Source: an uncultured Oscillospiraceae bacterium
GTDB lineage: Bacteria > Bacillota > Clostridia > Oscillospirales > Acutalibacteraceae
Assembly: GCA_900547305.1 (NCBI GenBank)
Contig: URGH01000096.1
Span: 1 to 7,446 of the forward strand
Length of the DNA: 7,446 nt
Direction: 5' to 3'
Part shown: piece after piece, positions 1-4,034 of the stretch
Numbering within the stretch: position 1 is the stretch's first letter
Layout: each line of letters begins with the position of its first letter
Position numbers and translations under genes: made by a program
Notes under the pieces: generated by a model
What the model saw: only the letters and a program-made list of their open reading frames with translations
The model's database searches: none
What the model was told of the DNA's origin: nothing

Positions 1-3
1 TTG

Positions 4-28
4 AAAAACCGCTGAATAAGCGGTTTTT
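4..28. terminator. Bidirectional rho-independent terminator-like hairpin
   Basis: A perfect 10-bp stem, AAAAACCGCT (4-13) with AGCGGTTTTT (19-28), closes a 5-nt loop. The A-run on one side and the T-run on the other let it act on either strand. It lies beyond the terminator of the minus-strand operon and most likely serves a gene to the left of the window, or acts as a backstop for leftward readthrough. Confidence 0.75.
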
Positions 29-70
29 CGCTTACAAGGTGTTTTTCCGCCGCGCAGGCACGGGAAAAAC

Positions 71-94
71 AAAAAAATGCGGCGTGAACGCCGC
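71..94 (-). terminator. Terminator of the seven-gene TetR-led operon
   Basis: On the minus strand, GCGGCG (89-94) pairs with CGCCGC (79-84) around a 4-nt loop and runs into seven T residues (71-77) after one A. This is a standard intrinsic terminator about 70 nt after the stop codon of the deaminase-like gene. No competing T-tracted hairpin lies between that stop codon and this site. Confidence 0.85.
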
Positions 95-134
95 GAAAAT
101 AAAATTTGGGATTTATCGACAAACTGAGAGTTAT

Positions 135-154
135 GCCTAAGATTTCTTTTAGGC
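135..154. repeat. Small inverted repeat in the 3' untranslated region
   Basis: GCCTAA (135-140) and TTAGGC (149-154) form a 6-bp perfect stem just after the deaminase-like stop codon. No T-run follows on the minus strand, so it is probably not a terminator. It may be a transcript-stabilising stem or incidental. Confidence 0.35.
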
Positions 155-165
155 GTGGCGGCGCA

Positions 166-591
166 TTACCGTTTTAAATAACGTTCCTTTCCCCACCAAT
201 CGGGCATTAATTCTTTAAGGGTAACGGTTTTTCTGCTACCGTAATCCACCATAATTTCCGTGTTTTCGTTTTCTTCGCTCAACTGATACAAAAATTCGCG
301 GCACGCTCCGCACGGCATACCGCTGCCGCCCCCGAACGGGGCTTTATCGCGAAAAGCAATAAGCCTTTTTATTTTCGTCTGACCGCTGTTAACATACATA
401 TTCAAAGCGGCAACGCGCTCTGCGCACAGGTTCATTACACCGCTGCACGCTTCAATACAAAAGCCCGTATAAATTGTGCCGTCACCGCTTTCCAAGGCGC
501 ACACAACGTGATGCGCGTATACAAAAGGCGTTACATCCTCCGGGTGATATTCCTTTTCCGCCGCCTTATAAAGCCTTTCCCATATATCCAT
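166..591 (-). CDS. Cytidine deaminase-like / blasticidin-S-deaminase-like zinc hydrolase
   Basis: The 141-residue product has the zinc-dependent cytidine deaminase signature: C56-A57-E58 (zinc ligand plus catalytic glutamate) and P93-C94-G95-A96-C97-R98 (the other two zinc ligands). Family members hydrolyse the amino group of cytidine, deoxycytidine or related compounds in the cytoplasm, and the length fits the 130-145 residues usual for the homotetrameric type. The substrate-binding region is atypical. Where classical enzymes have G-F-N-x-E-N, this protein has G-F-C45-I-E47-A, so the ribose-contacting Asn is a Cys while the Glu is kept. It therefore sits closer to the broad cytidine/blasticidin-deaminase-like group than to housekeeping Cdd, and the substrate is unknown. 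The start is supported by AGGA at 597-600. It is the last gene of the operon, 16 nt after the acetyltransferase gene. Confidence 0.85.
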   Translation of the reverse strand: MDIWERLYKAAEKEYHPEDVTPFVYAHHVVCALESGDGTIYTGFCIEACSGVMNLCAERVAALNMYVNSGQTKIKRLIAFRDKAPFGGGSGMPCGACREFLYQLSEENENTEIMVDYGSRKTVTLKELMPDWWGKERYLKR

Positions 592-607
592 ATTTTTCCT
601 ACTCCGT

Positions 608-1147
608 TTACTTATATAATTCTTTCCAGTGCTCTTTGGTCATTACATTTGTATGACCCACACGCACCTCGTTCAGCAACGGCACGGGAACGTCATTACA
701 GGTATGGTGGTATACAAAGCCGAGCTTTTCCTGCACCCTTGCGGATTTTCGGTTTCCGTCATAATATCCGCACCATATTGTATTCATTCCGAGCTCCTCA
801 AACCCATGCCGTAAAATCTCCTTTGCCGCTTCAGTCATATAGCCTCTGCCCCAAAACGGCTTGCCCAGCCAATAACCCAGTTCGCATTCGTCATCGCGCT
901 CGGTCATATCGGTATGTCCGTTTAATTTCAGCTCGATAGCACCTATCGCTTTCCCGTTTTCCTTTTCGCAAATCGCATAGCACTCGGCGCCGTCGAACAC
1001 ATTTCTTATTACGTCCAGGCTTTCCTCAACCGAACTGTGCGGCGGCCAACCCGCAATGGGCCCCACTTCCGGGTCGCGGGCATATTCAAACATATCTTCC
1101 GCGTCTGTCTCTTCCCATTTTCTAAGTATCAATCTTTCTGTTTCCAT
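608..1147 (-). CDS. GNAT acetyltransferase of the RimJ/RimL type
   Basis: This 179-residue protein has the layout of the RimJ/RimL-like (Acetyltransf_3) branch of the GNAT superfamily, which transfers acetyl from acetyl-CoA to an amine. It opens with the typical METERLILRKW strand. Motif A, the pyrophosphate-binding loop, is at residues 99-107 (WGRGYMTEA), followed by the N132-R-K-S and VQEKLGF (138-144) motif-B region. Members act on ribosomal protein N-termini, other proteins or small amines, and the target cannot be read from the sequence. An in-frame upstream ATG at 1210 would add 21 residues lying inside the preceding gene. The start at 1147 is preferred because of the TAAGGAGA ribosome binding site (1159-1166) and family alignment. 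That site overlaps the TAA stop of the upstream gene, implying translational coupling. Confidence 0.9.
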   Translation of the reverse strand: METERLILRKWEETDAEDMFEYARDPEVGPIAGWPPHSSVEESLDVIRNVFDGAECYAICEKENGKAIGAIELKLNGHTDMTERDDECELGYWLGKPFWGRGYMTEAAKEILRHGFEELGMNTIWCGYYDGNRKSARVQEKLGFVYHHTCNDVPVPLLNEVRVGHTNVMTKEHWKELYK

Positions 1148-1163
1148 TATTAAAAGCGTCTCC

Positions 1164-1904
1164 TTACACACCCGCAAGCGCAAGAAATTTTTTATCCGAC
1201 TGTATGGCATGAGTTACAAATTTTCCGTCACGGAACAGCGCATATGTCGTAACCGGCGCGGGTACGCTTTGCGCCTGCTCTTTAGTTGTAATATGTATTA
1301 CTTTAAACGGAATACCGTGCTCCGCCGCCGTTTGCTGCACCCGCGGCACCCAATAATAGGTAAATGGGCATTGGTCGGTGTAGTAAAGAACAAAGCCATC
1401 CCCCGCCGCTTTCGGGTGCTTTGCGCACGCCTTGAACTCAGGCGGCGCGGCGTTCGGCTCAAGCGGCAGATACATCAGATTAATCCCGCACTCCGAAGTA
1501 TCGGCAACTATGAAGCCCTTGTGCGCCATATATTTAGGGTCGGAAAGAAATTCTCTTTTCCTGCCGTCCGCCGAGAGAATACATATTCCCTTTTTCCCCT
1601 GCGCCTTTGCGTCGCGTATACATTCGTTCATAAGGTCGTTTGAATAGCCGTGGCCTTTCATTGAACCTGCAATCCACAGGCAGTTAATATAGATATATCC
1701 CTCCGCCTCAATCGGTACCCACGCATTTTCCGCCGCAATGTACTCAATAAAGCACTTGCCGCGCTCCTCGCTTCGGTAAAAAACGAGTCCGTCATCAAAC
1801 CGCTGCTTCATCCATTCCTTTTTTGCAAGACTCTGTTTACCCGACATAGCGCAGCAAATATGCTCTTTATCAATATTATCTTTCGTTATTTTTATGTAGT
1901 TCAT
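1164..1904 (-). CDS. YoaP-type N-acetyltransferase with C-terminal thioredoxin-like domain
   Basis: The 246-residue product matches the architecture of Bacillus YoaP. Residues 1-145 form a GNAT fold with a motif-A-like loop at about 79-91 (AGSMKGHGYSNDL). About residues 168-246 form a YoaP-type tail that looks thioredoxin-like: a beta strand (FVLYYT), then C179-P-F-T where a redox CxxC motif would be, a helix, and a cis-proline-like segment APVTTYALF (216-224). Only one cysteine remains in the active-site turn, so a classical dithiol mechanism is unlikely. A Cys-only or purely structural role is possible. The substrate of this family is not known to me. The start is supported by GGGAGA (1913-1918) with 8-nt spacing. 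The gene begins 25 nt after the membrane protein gene, and its stop lies within the next gene's ribosome binding site. Confidence 0.85.
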   Translation of the reverse strand: MNYIKITKDNIDKEHICCAMSGKQSLAKKEWMKQRFDDGLVFYRSEERGKCFIEYIAAENAWVPIEAEGYIYINCLWIAGSMKGHGYSNDLMNECIRDAKAQGKKGICILSADGRKREFLSDPKYMAHKGFIVADTSECGINLMYLPLEPNAAPPEFKACAKHPKAAGDGFVLYYTDQCPFTYYWVPRVQQTAAEHGIPFKVIHITTKEQAQSVPAPVTTYALFRDGKFVTHAIQSDKKFLALAGV

Positions 1905-1929
1905 TTTCGTTATCTCCCGTTAAGTATTT

Positions 1930-2469
1930 TTAATTTCCGCTTTCTCTAAGCTCCGCGCCGCAGCGGCAAAGCAAGGAAACAATAATAAATACTACGCCCA
2001 AAGCAACATTTGAATATATGTTTGAGTCAACTTTACTTTCAATATCCGTAAATCCGGAAATAACGCCCTCAATTAAAACTCCCGCCGCATTGCAGAAAAC
2101 GGAAACGGCAATCGCCAAAATACCGAGCCGCTGCAATTCCTTTGCCCCTATGATGGTGAACGGCGTTTCCGCCAGCAGCTCGTTTTTGAAGTATACCTCG
2201 GCAAACTTAGCCACAACCGCCTCGCCGGCACATACAATCATCCAGCCCGAAAGCGCCGCGGCAAAATTTGCGGCATTCACGCCCATATCGCTGAGTATTG
2301 TGCCGTGCACTTTAATATTGCCTATTACCGCCAGTGCGTCCTTACCGAAAGCAAGGCTTATAAGCCCCGCCGCACCGCTGAAAAAGCCGATAACGGAAAA
2401 AATAAATGCTATTTTGCTTAGTACCTTTCCGATTTTGGAAAGTGTTTGAATGTTTTTTAATGAATTCAT
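1930..2469 (-). CDS. Four-helix membrane protein, DUF2975-like
   Basis: This 179-residue protein has four hydrophobic segments, at about 17-41, 66-88, 114-137 and 153-170, and no signal peptide. The soluble stretch between helices 2 and 3 (FKNELLAETPFTIIGAKELQRLGI, described as 94-117) resembles the 'N-x-x-F-S/T ... A-L/L-x-x-I' linker of DUF2975 (YoaS-like) proteins. The family call rests on that resemblance and the topology only. DUF2975 proteins are often paired with a small Cro/CI-type regulator; none is present here, but a TetR gene heads the operon. Function is unknown. The start overlaps the stop of the 71-residue gene as ATGA, with GGAG at 2478-2481 as ribosome binding site, so the two are translationally coupled. 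Confidence 0.75.
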   Translation of the reverse strand: MNSLKNIQTLSKIGKVLSKIAFIFSVIGFFSGAAGLISLAFGKDALAVIGNIKVHGTILSDMGVNAANFAAALSGWMIVCAGEAVVAKFAEVYFKNELLAETPFTIIGAKELQRLGILAIAVSVFCNAAGVLIEGVISGFTDIESKVDSNIYSNVALGVVFIIVSLLCRCGAELRESGN

Positions 2470-2681
2470 TGTGTTTTCTCCATTTTTACAACCAGCACTG
2501 TTTGTGCTTTCATTGATATTTTTTGCACCCCATAACCGTATGCAGGCAATTCTTTTTTGTATTTCAAAAATGAATGGTCAAGCGGTACGCCCGCAATCTG
2601 CTCTAATTCTTCAAATGTGAGTGTAAGCCGCGGCTTGCCGCATGCCTGTATGTATTCCCAAAGCGCGCCGTATTTGCTCAT
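2466..2681 (-). CDS. Small DUF7662-like protein
   Basis: The 71-residue soluble protein starts M-S-K-Y-x-x-L-W-E-Y and continues with the LTLTFEELEQIAG core (19-31), followed by P-L-D-H-S and a beta-rich end (VQKISMKAQTVLVVKM). This order (K-Y-x-x-L, L-T-F-x-E-[IL]-E-x-I-x-G, a polar turn, G-Y-x-V, a final strand) resembles the DUF7662 family, whose function I do not know. The turn that is longer and tryptophan-rich in many relatives is short here. The start is marked by GGGG at 2691-2694 with 9-nt spacing. A closer GAGG at 2683-2686 is too near to serve. The gene begins 3 nt after the stop of the 56-residue membrane peptide and its own stop overlaps the next start by 4 nt. Confidence 0.8.
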   Translation of the reverse strand: MSKYGALWEYIQACGKPRLTLTFEELEQIAGVPLDHSFLKYKKELPAYGYGVQKISMKAQTVLVVKMEKTQ

Positions 2682-2684
2682 ACC

Positions 2685-2855
2685 TCATTTCCCCATATTA
2701 TTTCGGTTCTGAAAATTAAGCGCACCGATAAGGCAGCCGAACGCGCCTATACCGAGCAATACCGCATAAAACCATAATTTCATAAAAGCAAAAATGCAGC
2801 CCGCAAGCAACAGCAAAACGCCTGCGGCTACCAATAATCTTACCGCCGTATTCAT
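2685..2855 (-). CDS. Small two-helix membrane peptide (56 aa), easily missed
   Basis: Translating the minus strand from the ATG at 2853-2855 to the TGA at 2685-2687 gives a 56-residue peptide. It starts MNTAVRLLVAAGVLLLLAGC and ends FQNRNNMGK. Two hydrophobic helices (about 6-25 and 28-47) are separated by a short M-K-L-W turn. The start overlaps the stop of the TetR gene as ATGA and is preceded by GAGGAAAG, and the stop is 3 nt from the next start, so it exactly fills the gap in the operon. L-A-G-C at 17-20 matches a lipobox, but hydrophobic residues continue straight after it, so a membrane hairpin is more likely than a lipoprotein. I do not recognise the family. Confidence 0.8.
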   Translation of the reverse strand: MNTAVRLLVAAGVLLLLAGCIFAFMKLWFYAVLLGIGAFGCLIGALNFQNRNNMGK

Positions 2856-3436
2856 CTTTCCTCACCCGTTTCGGATTTCACAAGCAGCATCATAGCCCGA
2901 AATTCGGTTGACAGCATCTGCCCGAGCTTTTCCTCGGAAAATCGGCAGACCCGCGTAGCGCACAGCGCGCCTACGCCGAAACTATATATCCAAACATTTT
3001 CAAAAAGCAGCCTTGCCTCGCTCTCGCTCATACCGTATTCCTTGCGTATAAGCCCGATACAGGTTTCCGCCGTCGGGCCGAGCTCACCGAATACATCGTC
3101 AAAGCTGACGGCGTTTCTGTTTTCCCGCATAAACAGCAGCTGATACAGCTTTGGCTCTCTTGCGCCGAAAAGCACCATCTGCATGCCAACCTGCTTAAAA
3201 AGCGGCATATCGGGCAGCTTTTGCTTCGCAAAGCCCTCAAACCGGCGCATAGCGGCGTTGCGTACCTCGTCCTGCACCTCTTTCATGCCGGTAAACACCG
3301 TAAATATAGGTCTTGCCGAGGTGCCGAGCGCCTCGCCCAATTCCTTGGCGGTTAACGCTTCCGCTCCCTTTTGCGACACGATTTCAAGTGCTGCCTGCAC
3401 TATTTCTTCCTTGGTAAACTTAGGTTTCGGCGGCAT
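2852..3436 (-). CDS. TetR/AcrR-family transcriptional regulator
   Basis: The 194-residue protein has the TetR N-terminal DNA-binding domain: helix 1 at 8-24 (TKEEIVQAALEIVSQKG), helix 2 from about 28 (LTAKELGEALG) and the recognition helix with its following segment at about 40-48 (SARPIFTVF). Residues 60-190 are the helical ligand-binding and dimerisation part. The S-A-R-P-I-F-T-V-F variant replaces the usual T-L-Y-x-H-F and marks a Firmicute subgroup. A GTG at 3445 would add three residues, but the AAGGG at 3446-3450 is best spaced (9 nt) for the ATG at 3436, so that start is used. As first gene of the operon, reading from its own promoter across tandem repeats at 3464-3491, it probably represses itself and the six genes behind it. 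The inducer is unknown. Confidence 0.9.
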   Translation of the reverse strand: MPPKPKFTKEEIVQAALEIVSQKGAEALTAKELGEALGTSARPIFTVFTGMKEVQDEVRNAAMRRFEGFAKQKLPDMPLFKQVGMQMVLFGAREPKLYQLLFMRENRNAVSFDDVFGELGPTAETCIGLIRKEYGMSESEARLLFENVWIYSFGVGALCATRVCRFSEEKLGQMLSTEFRAMMLLVKSETGEER

Positions 3437-3463
3437 ATATATCACCCTTGCTTTTAAAAATGT

Positions 3464-3491
3464 GTGTTTTGCAACGTGCGTTTTAAAACGT
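3464..3491 (-). promoter_or_regulatory. Tandem 14-bp repeats, candidate TetR operator
   Basis: Two abutting copies, GTGTTTTGCAACGT (3464-3477) and GCGTTTTAAAACGT (3478-3491), match at 11 of 14 positions. The second contains a perfect 12-bp palindrome CGTTTTAAAACG (3479-3490). They also frame an AACGT...ACGTT inverted repeat (3473-3492), a typical size for a TetR site. They lie 8-35 bp downstream of the -10 of the operon promoter, a position suited to repression. Binding by the adjacent TetR protein is inferred from position. Confidence 0.55.
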
Positions 3492-3498
3492 TAATTTT

Positions 3499-3527
3499 AG
3501 TATACTGCCGTTTTTGCATTTTGTCAA
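3499..3527 (-). promoter_or_regulatory. Sigma-A promoter of the TetR-led operon
   Basis: Read on the minus strand, the -35 TTGACA (3522-3527) is a perfect consensus. It is separated by exactly 17 bp from the -10 TATACT (3499-3504), which differs from consensus at one position. Transcription would start near 3490, inside the repeated operator region and about 55 nt before the TetR start codon. Confidence 0.85.
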
Positions 3528-3570
3528 GTAAATTTTAAAAAATGCGGTTACTATTGCCTATTCCTCAATA

Positions 3571-3599
3571 TTGACAAAAAGATATATTTGCACTATAAT
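3571..3599 (+). promoter_or_regulatory. Consensus sigma-A promoter of csoR
   Basis: TTGACA (3571-3576) and TATAAT (3594-3599) are both perfect consensus and are 17 bp apart. This is an intrinsically strong promoter, as expected where a dedicated repressor sets the output. Transcription should start around 3606, within the operator-like box. Confidence 0.9.
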
Positions 3600-3605
3600 T
3601 AACAT

Positions 3606-3621
3606 ATACCCCTTAGAGTAT
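3606..3621 (+). promoter_or_regulatory. CsoR-type operator box 1 (csoR promoter)
   Basis: ATACCCCTTAGAGTAT is an imperfect inverted repeat with a C-tract and ATAC/GTAT ends, the general form of CsoR-family operators. It overlaps the predicted csoR start site. The same ATACCCC half occurs twice at the ATPase promoter (3975-3990 and 4000-4015), which supports a shared regulator and csoR autoregulation. Confidence 0.75.
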
Positions 3622-3633
3622 GGAGGATGCTTT

Positions 3634-3909
3634 ATGAAACAATGTATGGACGCGGAAAATCTGCACCGCAGATTAAAAAAAATTATCGGACAGGTGCAAG
3701 CCATTGGCCGTATGGTGGATGAGGATGTACCATGCGAAGAGGTTCTGTCGCAGATCAACGCCGCAAAATCCGCTTTGAACGGCTGCGGAAAGGTTGTTCT
3801 TGAGGGGCATATCAATCATTGCGTCCGTGACGGTATTCAGCACGGCGACGCGGATAAAACCATTGAGAGCTTTACAAAAGCCGTAGAGCGTTTTGCAAAT
3901 ATGCAGTAA
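3634..3909 (+). CDS. csoR: CsoR-family metal-sensing transcriptional repressor
   Basis: The 91-residue all-helical protein belongs to the CsoR/RcnR/FrmR family, whose tetramers release DNA on binding metal or another effector. The core L-H-R-R-L-K-K-I-I-G-Q-V-Q-A-I-G-R-M (10-27) and Q-I-N-A-A-K-S-A-L-N-G (40-50) are characteristic. Effector ligands fall at C34, H59 and C63 (G-H-I-N-H-C), the C-H-C pattern of Cu(I)-sensing CsoR. RcnR would have His at the first and last of its four positions, and CstR lacks the His. The residue preceding C34 is Pro. In Cu sensors it is often Tyr, which leaves some doubt about the metal. The start is fixed by GGAGG (3622-3626) 7 nt upstream. The gene is monocistronic, with its own promoter, operator and terminator, and is followed by the P1B-ATPase it probably controls. 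Confidence 0.88.
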   Translation: MKQCMDAENLHRRLKKIIGQVQAIGRMVDEDVPCEEVLSQINAAKSALNGCGKVVLEGHINHCVRDGIQHGDADKTIESFTKAVERFANMQ

Positions 3910-3925
3910 ATTTGATTGCGTCGGA

Positions 3926-3955
3926 AAAAGTCGGTCTAAATGACCGATTTTTTTA
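3926..3955 (+). terminator. Terminator of csoR
   Basis: TCGGTC (3931-3936) pairs with GACCGA (3942-3947) around a 5-nt TAAAT loop, with flanking A's pairing with a run of seven T's (3948-3954). It separates csoR from the ATPase gene, so coordinated control must come from the repeated operators rather than a common transcript. Confidence 0.85.
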
Positions 3956-3964
3956 TTTTTACTC

Positions 3965-3993
3965 TTGATAACCTATACCCCTATATGTATAAT
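3965..3993 (+). promoter_or_regulatory. Sigma-A promoter of the P1B-ATPase unit
   Basis: TTGATA (3965-3970, one mismatch) and TATAAT (3988-3993, perfect) are spaced by 17 bp. Operator box 2 fills the spacer and box 3 covers the expected start-site region, so a bound CsoR-type repressor would occlude polymerase. A 9-bp inverted repeat (3982-3990 with 3994-4002) is centred on the -10. Confidence 0.85.
3975..3990 (+). promoter_or_regulatory. CsoR-type operator box 2 (ATPase promoter spacer)
   Basis: ATACCCCTATATGTAT matches box 1 at 12 of 16 positions and keeps the ATACCCC half and the GTAT end. It occupies the -35/-10 spacer and overlaps the first three bases of the -10. Confidence 0.75.
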
Positions 3994-3999
3994 ATACAT

Positions 4000-4015
4000 A
4001 TACCCCATACGGTAA
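4000..4015 (+). promoter_or_regulatory. CsoR-type operator box 3 (ATPase start-site region)
   Basis: ATACCCCATACGGTAA carries the same ATACCCC half and a TACC...GGTA inverted repeat. Its centre is 25 bp from that of box 2. It is the more divergent copy at its right end. Confidence 0.65.
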
Positions 4016-4034
4016 AGAAAGGAGTTTCTCGTCT

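Noticed and set aside
41..70. Hairpin GTTTTTCC/GGAAAAAC
   Set aside because: The 14-nt loop and the lack of a following T-run on either strand make it weaker than the adjacent terminators; it is probably incidental.
1056..1643. Plus-strand open frame of 195 aa
   Set aside because: It runs opposite both acetyltransferase genes, has Arg-rich low-information sequence and no start signal.
2685..2855. Reading the 56-aa product as a secreted lipoprotein because of L-A-G-C
   Set aside because: Hydrophobic sequence continues immediately after the cysteine and forms a second helix, so a membrane hairpin explains it better.
3464..3491. Tandem repeats as the start of a CRISPR or other repeat array
   Set aside because: There are only two copies, with no spacers and a position typical of an operator.
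3571..3633. Upstream in-frame extension of CsoR from a TTG at 3571
   Set aside because: The TTG is the -35 element of the csoR promoter. The ATG at 3634 has a GGAGG at the right distance and fits the family N-terminus.
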